Part shown: piece by piece, positions 16,443 through 26,443 of the stretch
Numbering within the stretch: the stretch's first letter is position 1
Layout of the letters: each line of letters begins with the position of its first letter
DNA from: Burkholderiaceae bacterium
Lineage (GTDB): Bacteria > Pseudomonadota > Gammaproteobacteria > Burkholderiales > WYBJ01
Length of the DNA: 38,662 nt
Direction: 5' to 3'
Assembly (NCBI GenBank): GCA_011525945.1
Contig: WYBJ01000171.1
Coordinates: 1 to 38,662, forward strand
Notes under the pieces: generated by a model
Database searches by the model: none
The model's input: only the letters and a program-made list of their open reading frames with translations
Told to the model about the DNA's origin: nothing
Program-made: the position numbers and the translations under genes

Positions 16443-16475
16443 GTGGCGTTTACGCCACGGGCATCATTCTTTTTA
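16443..16475 (+). terminator. Possible terminator after asd
   Basis: GTGGCGT/ACGCCAC forms a perfect seven-base stem with a two-base loop (16443-16458). A T-rich run TTCTTTTTA follows about nine bases later (16467-16475). The gap between stem and T-run is longer than in a canonical terminator, so the call is tentative. The remaining bases to fimV include AT-rich sequence, but no convincing promoter boxes. Confidence 0.35.
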
Positions 16476-16549
16476 TGCGCTACGGGACTTGCGGCGATTC
16501 CTTAATGGGCCTCTTAGCTTGCATCGATAACTCCATGATGTTAGCTTAA

Positions 16550-19309
16550 ATGTGCCAAAAAACGATCAGGGTGGCGGGAGTGGGGAAGAAATCCTTAATT
16601 GCTTCGTTGGTCACGCTGGCCTTGGGGCTCTCGCCAGTCGCCGGGTACGCCGCCGGTCTCGGCAGACTGACGCTCCATTCGGCCATCGGTCAGCCGCTGC
16701 GCGCGGATATCGAGCTGGTCTCGGCCGGCCCGGACGAGCTTTCTACGATGTCGGCGCGGATCGCCTCGCCCGATGCTTTCCGCAACGCCAACATCAATTT
16801 CAATTCTGCGCTGGTGGGCGCGCGCGCCACCGTCGAACGGCGCCCCGGGGGCGCGCCTTATATTCGCGTCACGTCCAGCCGCCCGATCGAGGAGCCGTAC
16901 ATCGATTTGCTGATCGAGCTCACCTGGAGCACCGGTCGGCTGGTACGCGAGTACACGGCGTTGGTCGACCCCCCCGGTTTCGGCGCGACCCAGATCGCCA
17001 CGCCTGGCGCAGTTCCTGATGCCCGACCCGCGGCAGCGGCTGCCGTGGCTGCACCAGCGGCAACCTCGGTAACGCCCGATGCAGGAGAGCGTACCTATGG
17101 CCCGGTGAAGCCGGGCGATACGTTGCGCAAGATCGCGACCGGCGTGAAGCCCGAAGGTGTGAGCCTGGATCAGGTGCTGGTCGGCATCTATCGCAACAAT
17201 CCGGATGCCTTCATCAACAAGAACATGAACCTGCTGCGCGCGGGGCGTGTCCTGCGTATTCCGGATGCGGCCGAGCTCGGCAAAGTGTCGGACGCCGAAG
17301 CGAGCAACGAGATTCGCGCCCAGACCGCCGATTGGAACGCGTACCGGCAACGTGTTGCCGGAACCGTCCCGCAGACATCGCTGGGCGAGGCACGCACCGC
17401 CACCGGCAAGGTCACCACCCAGGTGGAAGAGTCGACCCCAGCCACCCCGCCGGGCAAGGAAGTCGTCAAGGTGTCCAAGGGTGCGCCGGGGGCGGCGCCC
17501 GGGGCGGCCGACAAGGACTTGCAGGATCGCATCCGCGTGCTCGAAGAGGAAGCTACCGCGCGCGAAAAGACGCTCAAGGACGCAAACGAGCGCATCGCAT
17601 CGTTGGAAAAGACCCTGCAGGACATGCAGCGGCTGCTGGAGTTGAAGAGCGCTCCGGTGCCGCCGATTGGCGTTACCCCGCCCGCGGGCACGTCCGAGGC
17701 TGCACCTGCGTCGGCGGAGGCCGGCAAGCCCGAATCGTCTGCACCGGGTGCGCCGCCCGCAACGGCAGCCAAGCCCGAGCCGGCGCCACCCGCGCCTGCA
17801 CCCAAACCGGAGGCGAAGACGCCCGAACCGGCGCCTGCGCCGCCGCCCGCGTCGGCCGAAGCCTGGTACGAGGATTCGACGCGCCTAGGCGGTGCGCTCG
17901 TGGGACTTGGGCTCTTGGGTGGCGTCGCCTACCTCATGCGACGGCGCCGGCGAGGCGCCGAGCAACTGGCAACCGAGCCGGGCGTGCGTACGCCGCCGAC
18001 CGCGCCGCCGCTCGGGGCGGCAGCGGCAGACGAGGCCGTTGCTGCGCCGGTCGCAACGGCAACGACCGAAATGCCTGCTGCGGCGGCGGCCGCATCGACG
18101 GACGATGTCGATCCCATCCAGGAGGCGGACGTCTACATTGCCTACGGCCGCGACGCGCAGGCCGAGGAAATATTGAAGGAAGCGCTTGCCAAGGATCCGA
18201 GCCGGCAGGAGATCAAGCTGAAACTGCTGGAGATCTACGCCGCACGCAAGAGCAAGAACGACTTTAGCGCGCTGGCCGAGGATCTGCACAAGTCGACCCA
18301 GGGTCGCGGCGATACCTGGCTGAAGGCCGCCACCATGGGTTTCGCGCTCGACCCGGATAACGTGCTGTATGCCGCCGGCAAGGACAGCACCATCATTTCA
18401 CCGGTGGGTGTGGCCACCGATGTGAACCTCGACTTCGATCTCGACATGGTGACCGCGGCCGGTGCGCCGACCACCGTCACCGACGTGCCGCTCGATGCCG
18501 GCGAAGATCTGACAGTGAAAACCATGGCGCTCTCGCCCGAGCGCATGGAGGCGCTGCGCGCCGAAGGGGCGGCTAGCGCGCGCTCGAGCACGGATACGCA
18601 TCCGAGCGTGCCCGATATCGATCTGACCGATCCTCATACCGCCCCGAAGACGGATATCACGCTCGATCCGGCGGCGCGATCGGGGCCGATCACGGACGTG
18701 AATCTGGATCTACCGAAGACCGCCACCGACTCGAACGTGATCGACTTCGAGTTCGATCCCGGCAAGACGATGAAGATTGAGCCGGCCGCGGCAGCGGCCT
18801 TCGATCAGACGGTGGTGATCTCGCCGGAGAACCAGGCGCAGGCGCGCGACCTCGGCGTCGAGATCGACCTGGCCTCGCTGGATGCGCCGGCGCCCACGAT
18901 CCCACAAGGCAGTGCGGTGCCGCCGGCGCTGACACCCGAAACCACGGCGGATATCTCGTTTGATTTCGAGCTGCCCGCCGAGTCGCCGCCGACGGCCGAT
19001 ATGGAAGTGCCGCCGACCGACATCAAGCTCGACGTGCCGCAGTTCAAGCCGGCGGATACGACGACCATCGACTTCGCGCTCGACACCGTGTCGCTCGACC
19101 TGGGCAGCGCGCAGAAGAAGGTCGATGCAGTGCCCGCGCACGACGATCATTGGTACGACGTGCAGACCAAGTTCGATCTGGCCAAGGCTTATCAGGAGAT
19201 GGGCGATAAGGAAGGCGCACGCGAGATTCTTGCCGAAGTGATCAAGGAAGGCGACGCTCAGCAGCGTGCCGAAGCCGACGACCTGCTGGGGAAACTGAAT
19301 CAGGCCTAG
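16550..19309 (+). CDS. fimV: FimV-like polar hub protein
   Basis: A 919-residue inner-membrane/periplasmic scaffold of the FimV/HubP family, known in Pseudomonas to organise the cell pole and type IV pili. It has a signal-like N-terminus followed by GLGRLTLHSAIGQPLRADI, the FimV N-terminal domain. A LysM peptidoglycan-binding domain lies at about 183-242 (YGPVKPGDTLRKIA), a coiled coil at about 321-368, a Pro/Ala linker, and one membrane span at about 446-466 followed by RRRRR. An acidic cytoplasmic region has repeated D-[VI]-x-L-D motifs. A TPR-like stretch (YIAYGRDAQAEEILKEAL) follows the membrane span, and the conserved C-terminal FimV motif begins at Trp868 (WYDVQTKFDLAKAYQEMGD). GTG 16580 is an alternative start. 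No pilus genes are nearby. Confidence 0.93.
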   Translation: MCQKTIRVAGVGKKSLIASLVTLALGLSPVAGYAAGLGRLTLHSAIGQPLRADIELVSAGPDELSTMSARIASPDAFRNANINFNSALVGARATVERRPGGAPYIRVTSSRPIEEPYIDLLIELTWSTGRLVREYTALVDPPGFGATQIATPGAVPDARPAAAAAVAAPAATSVTPDAGERTYGPVKPGDTLRKIATGVKPEGVSLDQVLVGIYRNNPDAFINKNMNLLRAGRVLRIPDAAELGKVSDAEASNEIRAQTADWNAYRQRVAGTVPQTSLGEARTATGKVTTQVEESTPATPPGKEVVKVSKGAPGAAPGAADKDLQDRIRVLEEEATAREKTLKDANERIASLEKTLQDMQRLLELKSAPVPPIGVTPPAGTSEAAPASAEAGKPESSAPGAPPATAAKPEPAPPAPAPKPEAKTPEPAPAPPPASAEAWYEDSTRLGGALVGLGLLGGVAYLMRRRRRGAEQLATEPGVRTPPTAPPLGAAAADEAVAAPVATATTEMPAAAAAASTDDVDPIQEADVYIAYGRDAQAEEILKEALAKDPSRQEIKLKLLEIYAARKSKNDFSALAEDLHKSTQGRGDTWLKAATMGFALDPDNVLYAAGKDSTIISPVGVATDVNLDFDLDMVTAAGAPTTVTDVPLDAGEDLTVKTMALSPERMEALRAEGAASARSSTDTHPSVPDIDLTDPHTAPKTDITLDPAARSGPITDVNLDLPKTATDSNVIDFEFDPGKTMKIEPAAAAAFDQTVVISPENQAQARDLGVEIDLASLDAPAPTIPQGSAVPPALTPETTADISFDFELPAESPPTADMEVPPTDIKLDVPQFKPADTTTIDFALDTVSLDLGSAQKKVDAVPAHDDHWYDVQTKFDLAKAYQEMGDKEGAREILAEVIKEGDAQQRAEADDLLGKLNQA

Positions 19310-19425
19310 GCCGGATTTCGCCGGTCGCACCCGAAGCGCTACGAACGTCTCGCGTATCGGTATCGTTGCGCTGCTCGTCGCATCCGGGTTAGCGACGCAA
19401 CCGCGCCGACCACAACCGGTACGAT

Positions 19426-19450
19426 CGCCCCTCGTGCGGGGGCGTTTTCT
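19426..19450 (+). terminator. Rho-independent terminator between fimV and truA
   Basis: CGCCCC (19426-19431) pairs with GGGGCG (19439-19444) around a seven-base loop and is followed directly by TTTTCT. It ends only 14 bases before the truA ATG, leaving no room for a promoter between them. It may act as a partial terminator or attenuator within a longer transcript. Confidence 0.6.
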
Positions 19451-19464
19451 CACCGCCGCATCGC

Positions 19465-20250
19465 ATGCGCGTCGCTCTTGGCATCGAATACGACGGACGC
19501 CTCTTCTGCGGCTGGCAAAGCCAGCCGGGCGGCTGCGGCGTGCAGGATGCGCTCGAGCGCGCGCTCGAGCGCATCGGCGGGCAGTTCATTCGTGTTGCCG
19601 CGGCCGGACGCACCGACAGCGGCGTCCACGCGACCGCTCAGGTCGCCCACTTCGATACGTCCGTCGAGCGGCCATTGAATGCATGGGTGCGCGGCGTCAA
19701 CGGTGCGCTCCCAAGCGGAGCCGCGGTGCTGTGGGCGCGGCCGGTCGCCCCGCAATTCCATGCCCGATTTTCCGCCACGGGCCGGGCCTACACCTATCTG
19801 CTGCTCGATCGCACCTCCCGCCCGGGGCTTCAAGCCGGGCGCGTGGGCTGGTTTCATCGTGCGCTCGATGTCGGCCGCATGCGTGAGGCGGCTCGTTTGC
19901 TTCTCGGGACGCACGACTTCAGCGCCTTTCGCGCCGCCGAATGCCAGGCCGAATCGCCACTGCGCGAGCTGCGCAGGCTCGACATCGAGCGCCACGGCGA
20001 GCTGATCGTGTTTCGCTTCGCTGCCAATGCGTTCCTGCAGCGCATGGTACGCAACATCGTGGGGAGCCTCGTCTATGTCGGCAAAGGCCGCCATCCGCCG
20101 CAGTGGCTGGGCGGACTGCTCGTCGGCCGCGATCGCTCGGCAGCGGCGCCCACCTTCGCGCCCGACGGGCTCTATCTCACCGCGGTAGAGTACGATAGCG
20201 TCTGGGGGCTGCCTCAGCCATGCGCACGCGAGCCTCTCATCATGGCCTGA
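19465..20250 (+). CDS. truA: tRNA pseudouridine(38-40) synthase
   Basis: A 261-residue enzyme that isomerises uridines 38-40 in the tRNA anticodon stem. The catalytic Asp51 is in AAGRTDSGVHATAQVAHF. Other family landmarks are YDGRLFCGWQSQ at the N-terminus, FSATGRAYTYLLLD, GTHDFSAFRAAECQ and FLQRMVRNIVGSLVYVG. There is no clear ribosome-binding site, perhaps because the terminator hairpin lies just upstream. trpF begins five bases after the stop; the truA-trpF link is standard in pseudomonads and betaproteobacteria. Confidence 0.95.
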   Translation: MRVALGIEYDGRLFCGWQSQPGGCGVQDALERALERIGGQFIRVAAAGRTDSGVHATAQVAHFDTSVERPLNAWVRGVNGALPSGAAVLWARPVAPQFHARFSATGRAYTYLLLDRTSRPGLQAGRVGWFHRALDVGRMREAARLLLGTHDFSAFRAAECQAESPLRELRRLDIERHGELIVFRFAANAFLQRMVRNIVGSLVYVGKGRHPPQWLGGLLVGRDRSAAAPTFAPDGLYLTAVEYDSVWGLPQPCAREPLIMA

Positions 20251-20255
20251 TCGCA

Positions 20256-20879
20256 ATGCCGACCCGGATCAAAATCTGCGGCATTACCCGCGTCGAGGAC
20301 GCGCTTGCCGCTTGCGCGGCCGGTGCGCATGCGCTGGGATTCGTCTTCCACGCGCCGAGCCCGCGCAACGTTTCGCCCGAAACCGCGCGCGAGATCGTCT
20401 CCGGTCTGCCGCCGTTCGTGACGACGGTGGGGCTGTTCGTCGATCGCCCGGCGGACGAAGTCGAGCGCGTCGCCGCGCGCGTGCCGCTCGATCTCATGCA
20501 GTTCCACGGCGATGAAACGCCCGAGTTCTGCAGGCGGGTCGGCCGACCGTACCTGAAGGTCGTGCGCATGCGCAGCGGGATCGATTTGTTAGAATACGCG
20601 CGCCGGTTCGGCGATGCGCGCGGTCTGCTGCTCGATGCCTATGTCAGCGGGACTCCCGGCGGCACGGGAACACGCTTCGACTGGAGTCTGGTTCCGGGAG
20701 GGTTGCCGCTGCCGATTGTGCTCTCCGGCGGACTCACCCCGGAAACCGTTGGCGAGGCGGTGCGCGCTCTCAAGCCGTGGGCGGTGGACGTGAGCAGCGG
20801 TGTGGAAGCCGCCAAAGGCATCAAGGATCCGCAGCGGATCCGCGATTTCATTGCAGGAGTGCGACGTGCGGATGCATGA
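20256..20879 (+). CDS. trpF: Phosphoribosylanthranilate isomerase
   Basis: A 207-residue TIM barrel for the third step of tryptophan synthesis. The general base Cys8 is in [13 protein letters not shown] and the general acid Asp127 is in [15 protein letters not shown]; the phosphate site is [17 protein letters not shown] near the C-terminus. ATG 20256 gives the normal N-terminus (MPTRIKICG); an earlier ATG at 20220 would overlap truA. Its end overlaps the trpB start, so trpF and trpB are translationally linked. Confidence 0.95.
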   Translation: MPTRIKICGITRVEDALAACAAGAHALGFVFHAPSPRNVSPETAREIVSGLPPFVTTVGLFVDRPADEVERVAARVPLDLMQFHGDETPEFCRRVGRPYLKVVRMRSGIDLLEYARRFGDARGLLLDAYVSGTPGGTGTRFDWSLVPGGLPLPIVLSGGLTPETVGEAVRALKPWAVDVSSGVEAAKGIKDPQRIRDFIAGVRRADA

Positions 20880-22065
20880 CCTTCCCGACGAGAAGGGCCA
20901 TTTCGGGCGTTACGGCGGCGTGTTCGTCGCCGAGACCTTGATGGCGGCGCTTGAAGAGCTCAAGGAGGCGTACTTGCGCTGTGCCGCCGACCCGCAGTTT
21001 CAGGCCGAGATCGAATACGATCTCGAGCACTACGTCGGGCGCCCCAGCCCCATCTACCATGCGCGCCGCTGGTCCGATCACCACGGCGGCGCTCAGCTCT
21101 ATCTCAAGCGCGAGGATCTCAACCACACCGGTGCGCACAAGGTCAACAACGTGCTCGGCCAGGCGCTGCTCGCCCGCCGTATGGGAAAGAAACGTGTGAT
21201 CGCCGAGACCGGCGCCGGAATGCACGGCGTGGCCGCCGCCACGGTAGCGGCGCGCTTCGGGATGGAATGTGTCGTCTACATGGGTTCCGAGGACGTGAAA
21301 CGCCAGGCGGCCAACGTCGCGCGCATGAAGATGCTCGGCGCCGAAGTGGTGCCGGTCGAGTCCGGATCGAAGACCCTGAAAGACGCGCTCAATGAGGCGA
21401 TGCGCGATTGGGTCACGAACGTGAGCTCGACCTTCTACATCATCGGCACGGTCGCCGGCCCCCATCCCTATCCGATGATGGTGCGCGATTTCCAGACCGT
21501 CATCGGGCGCGAATGCAAGGCGCAGATGATGGCGCTCGCCGGCCGACATCCGGACGCGGTACTCGCGTGTGTCGGTGGCGGTTCTAATGCTATTGGCATC
21601 TTCCACGCCTATCTGGCGGAAGCCGCGGTGCGGCTGATCGGGGTCGAGGCCGCCGGCGAGGGCATCGAGAGCGGACGGCACGCCGCCACCTTGTGCGCCG
21701 GCACGCCCGGCATCCTGCACGGCAATCGCACGTATCTGCTGCAGGATGCCGATGGTCAGATCCAGCAGACACATTCGATCTCGGCAGGATTGGATTATCC
21801 GGGCGTCGGGCCGGAGCATGCATGGCTGCGCGATAGCAAGCGCGCCGAGTACGTCGCAGTAAGCGACGATCAGGCGCTCGCCGCGTTCCATGCCCTTTGC
21901 CGTCTCGAAGGCATCATTCCGGCGCTCGAATCGAGCCACGCGCTGGCATACGCGGCGAGGCTCGCACCGACGCTGCCGCAAGACGCGATCGTCCTGGTCA
22001 ACCTCTCCGGACGTGGCGACAAGGACATGCACACCGTCGCGGCCCGTTCCGGCATCACGCTATAA
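20866..22065 (+). CDS. trpB: Tryptophan synthase beta subunit
   Basis: A PLP enzyme that joins indole and serine. The PLP lysine is Lys92 in [18 protein letters not shown], the phosphate loop is [12 protein letters not shown], and [12 protein letters not shown] is the family signature. Start choice: AGGAG at 20855-20859 is six bases before GTG 20866, used here (399 residues), but 12 bases before ATG 20872 ([16 protein letters not shown]), which gives the more usual N-terminus. Either way the start lies inside the end of trpF. The product tunnels indole from TrpA, encoded 24 bases downstream. Confidence 0.95.
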   Translation: MRMHDLPDEKGHFGRYGGVFVAETLMAALEELKEAYLRCAADPQFQAEIEYDLEHYVGRPSPIYHARRWSDHHGGAQLYLKREDLNHTGAHKVNNVLGQALLARRMGKKRVIAETGAGMHGVAAATVAARFGMECVVYMGSEDVKRQAANVARMKMLGAEVVPVESGSKTLKDALNEAMRDWVTNVSSTFYIIGTVAGPHPYPMMVRDFQTVIGRECKAQMMALAGRHPDAVLACVGGGSNAIGIFHAYLAEAAVRLIGVEAAGEGIESGRHAATLCAGTPGILHGNRTYLLQDADGQIQQTHSISAGLDYPGVGPEHAWLRDSKRAEYVAVSDDQALAAFHALCRLEGIIPALESSHALAYAARLAPTLPQDAIVLVNLSGRGDKDMHTVAARSGITL

Positions 22066-22089
22066 CGATCTCTACGGGCGAAAAGCGAC

Positions 22090-22890
22090 ATGTCCCGCAT
22101 AGCCGCAACGTTCGAGCGCCTGCAAGCCGGGGAGCGCAAGGCCTTGATTCCGTATTTCACCGCCGGAGATCCCGATCCGGCTGTGACGGTGGCGATCATG
22201 CATGCTCTCGCGCGAGCAGGCGCGGACGTGATCGAGCTGGGTGTGCCATTTTCGGATCCGATGGCCGATGGCCCGGTCATTCAACGTGCATCCGAGCGTG
22301 CGCTCGGCAAAGGCATGAACCTCGCGCGCGTCCTCGGCCAGGTTGGCGACTTTCGCGCGCGCGATGCGCGCACGCCGGTCGTCGTGATGAGCTACGCCAA
22401 TCCGATCGAGGCGATGGGATGGGAGCGCTTCGCCGGGGAGGCGGCGGCGAACGGTGTTGACGGCGTGCTCGTAGTCGACTATCCGCCGGAAGAGGCGCAC
22501 GAGTCGGCCGCCCTGCTCGAGCAGCGCGGGATCGATGCGATCTTCCTGGTTGCGCCGACCACGACCGATGCCCGCATGCGCGAGCTGGCTGCGGCAGCAC
22601 GCGGCTACATCTACTATGTCTCGCTCACGGGGGTTACGGGTGCGACGCACTTCGATCTCGCGCCGGTCGAAGAGAAATTGAAGCGGTTGCGCAAGCTGAC
22701 GAGATTGCCGATCGGTGTGGGTTTCGGTATCCGAGACGGGGCGAGCGCAAAGGCGGTGGCACGCATCGCCGATGCAGTGGTGATCGGAAGCGCCTTGGTG
22801 CAGTTGCTTGCCGAGGGCGATGCGGCGGGAGCGCCCGAGCGCGCGGCCCAATTCGTGGCGGGCGTCCGCCAGGCGATGGATGCCCGGTAG
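22090..22890 (+). CDS. trpA: Tryptophan synthase alpha subunit
   Basis: A 266-residue TIM barrel that cleaves indole-3-glycerol phosphate. Catalytic Glu49 and Asp60 are in [18 protein letters not shown] at the same numbers as in the Salmonella enzyme. [26 protein letters not shown] (loop 6 region), [11 protein letters not shown] and [10 protein letters not shown] (phosphate site) follow in order. No terminator was found before accD, which lies 161 bases downstream and shares the same order in related genomes. Confidence 0.95.
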   Translation: MSRIAATFERLQAGERKALIPYFTAGDPDPAVTVAIMHALARAGADVIELGVPFSDPMADGPVIQRASERALGKGMNLARVLGQVGDFRARDARTPVVVMSYANPIEAMGWERFAGEAAANGVDGVLVVDYPPEEAHESAALLEQRGIDAIFLVAPTTTDARMRELAAAARGYIYYVSLTGVTGATHFDLAPVEEKLKRLRKLTRLPIGVGFGIRDGASAKAVARIADAVVIGSALVQLLAEGDAAGAPERAAQFVAGVRQAMDAR

Positions 22891-23051
22891 CGGCGGGCAT
22901 AGCGCACGTGCACCGAAGCCGCGCTTCCTTACGCTCGTCTCTGTGGATGCTCGGTCCGATGGGTCTGCTTGTCTCGGCGCCGCCTTCGACGGCGGGCGGC
23001 GAGGCTGCGCCGTGTTCATCGGCCCTTTTGCACGCTCGATAGGGAACCGCG

Positions 23052-23924
23052 ATGAGCTGGCTGCAGAAGCTGCTCCCGCCGCGGATCAAGCGCGAGGACG
23101 GTTCGCCGCGCAAGGCCGTGCCGGAAGGCCTGTGGTCGAAGTGCGAGGCCTGCGAGGCTGTTCTCTACCGCACCGAGCTCGAAAAGAATCTGTGGGTATG
23201 TCCGAAGTGCGCCCACCACGGCCGCATTGGCGCGCGGGCACGCATCGACACGCTGCTCGATGCGGAAGGACGCGACGAAATCGGCGCCGAAGTGACTCCG
23301 CTCGATCCGCTCAAGTTCAAGGACAGCCGCCGTTATCCCGACCGGCTGCAGGAAGCGCAGAACGAAACCGGCGAGACCGATGCGCTCGTGGTCGTTCAGG
23401 GCAGCATCCTCACCGTGCCGGCGGTCGTGGCCGCGTTCGAATTCCGCTTCCTCGGCGGCTCGATGGGTTCGGTGGTAGGCGAGCGCATGGTGCGCGCGAT
23501 CGAGTGCTGCGTGGAGAGCCGCGTCGCGTTCGTGTGTGTGGCGGCAAGCGGCGGCGCGCGCATGCAGGAGGGCCTGTTCTCGCTCATGCAGATGGCCAAG
23601 ACCTGCGCCGCGCTCACGCGCTTGGCGGCAGCTCGGCAGCCGTTCGTCTCGGTGCTGACCGATCCGACCATGGGTGGCGTATCGGCGAGCTTCGCGATGA
23701 TCGGCGATGTGGTGATCGCCGAGCCGCGTGCCCTGATCGGATTCGCCGGACCACGCGTGATCGAGCAGACCGTGCGCGAGACCTTGCCGGAAGGCTTCCA
23801 GCGCGCGGAGTTCCTTCTGCAGCATGGTGCGATCGATATGATCGTCGACCGCCGCGAGATGCGTGCCACGCTGGCACGAACGCTCGCACTGCTCGCCCGC
23901 GCGTCCGTGCCCGCAGGCGAATGA
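23052..23924 (+). CDS. accD: Acetyl-CoA carboxylase carboxyltransferase subunit beta
   Basis: A 290-residue subunit that, with AccA, transfers CO2 from biotin to acetyl-CoA. It has an N-terminal zinc ribbon with Cys31, Cys34, Cys50 and Cys53 ([22 protein letters not shown]), then the crotonase-like core with [18 protein letters not shown] and [17 protein letters not shown], which form the acyl-CoA oxyanion and binding sites. GGGA lies six bases before the ATG. folC follows, as in E. coli. Confidence 0.96.
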   Translation: MSWLQKLLPPRIKREDGSPRKAVPEGLWSKCEACEAVLYRTELEKNLWVCPKCAHHGRIGARARIDTLLDAEGRDEIGAEVTPLDPLKFKDSRRYPDRLQEAQNETGETDALVVVQGSILTVPAVVAAFEFRFLGGSMGSVVGERMVRAIECCVESRVAFVCVAASGGARMQEGLFSLMQMAKTCAALTRLAAARQPFVSVLTDPTMGGVSASFAMIGDVVIAEPRALIGFAGPRVIEQTVRETLPEGFQRAEFLLQHGAIDMIVDRREMRATLARTLALLARASVPAGE

Positions 23925-23949
23925 CGCGGCTCGCTTCGCGTGCGCGGCA

Positions 23950-25218
23950 TTGAGCGTGGACGCGCTCGGCCAGTGGTTGGACCGGCTGGAGCGGCTGCAC
24001 CCGCGCCCGATCGACCTCGGGCTCGACCGCGTGGAGGCGGTGCGCGCCCGGTTGGGACTCGCCCTCCCGATGCCTCTTTTCATGGTTGGCGGCACCAACG
24101 GCAAGGGCTCGGTGTGCGGACTGCTCGATGCGATGTTGCGCTCGGCCGGCTACCGCACCGGACTTTATACCTCGCCCCATCTCCTACGCTACAACGAACG
24201 GGTTCGGATCGATGGCGTCGAGGTGCCCGATATCGCGCTGGTGGACGCATTCCAGCGCGTCGATCAGGCCCGCGGCGACACTTCGCTGACGTACTTCGAG
24301 TTCGGGACGTTGGCCGCGGTGCTGCTGTTCGTCGACGCCGAGCTCGATTGTGTCGTGCTCGAGGTCGGTTTGGGCGGCAGGCTCGACGCGGTGAACGTGT
24401 TCGATGCCGATTGCGCGGTGCTCACCAACGTCGGCCTCGATCATGTGCAGTATCTCGGTTCAACCCGCGAGGCAATCGGGTACGAGAAGGCAGGCATATT
24501 CCGCACCGGCCGGCCGGCGATCTGCGCCGATTCCGATCCGCCGTCGAGCGTCATCGCGCAGGCCCATGCGTGTGGCGCGCAGCTGCTGCGCATCGGGCAC
24601 GATTTCGGCTATGTCGAGGGCCATCAGCAATGGCGCTACTGGGGTCCTGCTGGCAAACGCGCGGGGCTGCCGTTTCCGGCGTTGCGCGGAACCCATCAGC
24701 TCGCCAACGCAGCCGCCGCGATGACCGCGCTGGGTCAGTTGCACGGCCGCCTGCCGGTTCCCATGCAGGCGATCCGCAGCGGGCTCGTCGGGGTGAGCGT
24801 ACCGGGACGATTCCAGGTGCTGCCCGGACGACCCGCGGTGATCCTCGACGTGGCGCACAACGCGCATGCGGCGCTTGCGCTGGCGCGGACTCTGCGCAGC
24901 CACGGGCGCCATGCGCGCACGTTCGCGGTGTTCGCGATGCTCGCCGACAAGGACATCGGCGCGGTGATCGACGCAGTTCGGGGTGAAATCGATTCTTGGT
25001 ACGTGGCTACGCTACACGGCAGCCGCGGTACCGAGGCCACGACACTCGCTGCATTGCTTGCGGCGCGTGATGCGGGAAAATCCGTGCGCGCATTCGATTC
25101 GCCGCTCGCAGCCTATCGCGCCGCAAGCCGGTGCGCAGGCGAGAATGATAGAATCGTTGTGTTCGGATCGTTTCATACGGTCTCCGAGGTGATGCTCGCG
25201 CAGCAGGCAGCAGCGTGA
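23950..25218 (+). CDS. folC: Folylpolyglutamate synthase / dihydrofolate synthase
   Basis: A 422-residue Mur-ligase-fold enzyme that makes dihydrofolate and adds glutamates to folates. The P-loop GTNGKGS is at residues 48-54. SPHLLRYNERVRIDG, VLEVGLGGRLDAVN (Mg/ATP site), NVGLDHVQYLG and the C-terminal DVAHNAHAALAL are family landmarks. No ATG fits; TTG 23950 (used) or GTG 23956 place the start 25-31 bases after accD and give the usual length. The accD-folC-dedD-cvpA-purF order is conserved from E. coli to betaproteobacteria. Confidence 0.94.
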   Translation: MSVDALGQWLDRLERLHPRPIDLGLDRVEAVRARLGLALPMPLFMVGGTNGKGSVCGLLDAMLRSAGYRTGLYTSPHLLRYNERVRIDGVEVPDIALVDAFQRVDQARGDTSLTYFEFGTLAAVLLFVDAELDCVVLEVGLGGRLDAVNVFDADCAVLTNVGLDHVQYLGSTREAIGYEKAGIFRTGRPAICADSDPPSSVIAQAHACGAQLLRIGHDFGYVEGHQQWRYWGPAGKRAGLPFPALRGTHQLANAAAAMTALGQLHGRLPVPMQAIRSGLVGVSVPGRFQVLPGRPAVILDVAHNAHAALALARTLRSHGRHARTFAVFAMLADKDIGAVIDAVRGEIDSWYVATLHGSRGTEATTLAALLAARDAGKSVRAFDSPLAAYRAASRCAGENDRIVVFGSFHTVSEVMLAQQAAA

Positions 25219-25277
25219 GCACAACATTGCGGAACGTTCCGCACGATTCGATCGCACCAGATCACTGAATCCAGCGG

Positions 25278-25898
25278 ATGGCAAGAGCAACGCCGAGCGA
25301 CGAGCAAGTTCAACTGCGAAGACGTGCCAGGCGTCGCCTGATCGGCGCGGTCGCGCTCGCGATCGTCATCGCCGTGGTGCTGCCATGGGTGCTCGAAGGC
25401 GAGCCTCGGCCGAGCGAGAACGAAGTCTCGATTCAGATCCCTTCGCCGGACTCGACGCGCTTCGATCCGCGCTTACCTGGGAAAGACGCCGCGCCGAAAC
25501 CGCGCGATGAGGGCGAGTCGAACGCTACCGGCAAGGACAAGACCTTGCGCGCCGACGACGACAAGACGCCCGCCGCACCGAGCAGGCCGCGCGCGAAGGA
25601 CAAGGACAAGCCGGCGAGCGCGGCCGCCGAACCGAAGAAGGCCGCGGGAGCGCACGCATCGGCCGCGCAAAAGCAGTACGTCGTTCAGATCGCCGCGCTG
25701 GCCGATTCCGACAAGGCGCTGAACATCCAGCAAGAGCTCGCAGCCAAGGGCCTCGAGGCGTACACCGAGAAAGTCGCGTCCGCCAGCGGCGGCGTGACGC
25801 GCGTGCGAGTCGGTCCCTTTCCCAGTCGCGAAGCGGCGGAGAAGGAGCGCGCGCGATTGAAGTCGCTCGGTTTCGAGGGTAATGTCACCCCGCGCTGA
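25278..25898 (+). CDS. dedD: DedD-like SPOR-domain protein
   Basis: A 206-residue bitopic membrane protein. Basic N-terminus (LRRRARRRLIG), one membrane span at about 20-40, a charged Lys/Pro/Ala-rich periplasmic linker, and a SPOR domain at about 132-206 (KQYVVQIAALADSDKALNIQ ... VTRVRVGPFPSREAAEKER). SPOR domains bind denuded septal peptidoglycan, and DedD acts in cell division in E. coli. The sequence is less conserved outside the SPOR domain; assignment rests on architecture and position between folC and cvpA. Confidence 0.88.
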   Translation: MARATPSDEQVQLRRRARRRLIGAVALAIVIAVVLPWVLEGEPRPSENEVSIQIPSPDSTRFDPRLPGKDAAPKPRDEGESNATGKDKTLRADDDKTPAAPSRPRAKDKDKPASAAAEPKKAAGAHASAAQKQYVVQIAALADSDKALNIQQELAAKGLEAYTEKVASASGGVTRVRVGPFPSREAAEKERARLKSLGFEGNVTPR

Positions 25899-25916
25899 GC
25901 GTGGCCAGCGCTTGGC

Positions 25917-26408
25917 ATGACCCTCGTCGACTATAGCGTGTTCGCCATCCTGGGGCTGTCGGTCCTGATCAGCGTCTGGCGCGGCGCGGTGCGCGAGGTG
26001 CTCGCGCTCGGCGGCTGGGTATTGGCTTTCCTTGCCGCTCAGGCTTATGCCGGCCCGGTCGGCACGTTACTGCCGGCTTCCATCGAGAGCCCGGGCTTGC
26101 GCCTGCTGCTGAGTTTCGCGGCTGTATTCCTGCTGATTCTGTTCTTGACGACGCTCGTTGCCGTCGCCATTTCGAGGTTGTTGCACGCCGCCGGACTGGG
26201 TTCGCTGGATCGCGGGCTCGGGGCGATTTTCGGCCTTGCGCGTGGTATCCTCGTCGTCATGATTCTCGTATTGCTCTGCGGGCTTAGCGACCTTCCGCGC
26301 ACGCCGGTCTGGCGCGATGCGATGCTGCGCGCGCCGCTGGAAGCGGCGGCGGCATCGGTGCTGCCGTTCCTGCCCTACGAGCTGGCGCGGCATATCCGTT
26401 TCGATTGA
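25917..26408 (+). CDS. cvpA: CvpA family inner-membrane protein
   Basis: A 163-residue protein with four hydrophobic segments: VFAILGLSVLISVW, VLALGGWVLAFLAAQAYA, LLLSFAAVFLLILFLTTLVA and LARGILVVMILVLLCGL. The polar motif RGAVREVLALGGW and GSLDRGLGAIFGLARG are typical of CvpA, required for colicin V production in E. coli and always next to purF there. The biochemical role is unclear. It lies 18 bases after dedD and 35 before purF. Confidence 0.92.
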   Translation: MTLVDYSVFAILGLSVLISVWRGAVREVLALGGWVLAFLAAQAYAGPVGTLLPASIESPGLRLLLSFAAVFLLILFLTTLVAVAISRLLHAAGLGSLDRGLGAIFGLARGILVVMILVLLCGLSDLPRTPVWRDAMLRAPLEAAAASVLPFLPYELARHIRFD

Positions 26409-26443
26409 GGGCTTAGGCTGCCGATCAGCCTCGGGAATCTGAC

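Noticed and set aside
22978..23001. CGCCGCC/GGCGGCG hairpin between trpA and accD
   Set aside because: No T-tract follows and such stems are frequent by chance at this GC content; not called a terminator.
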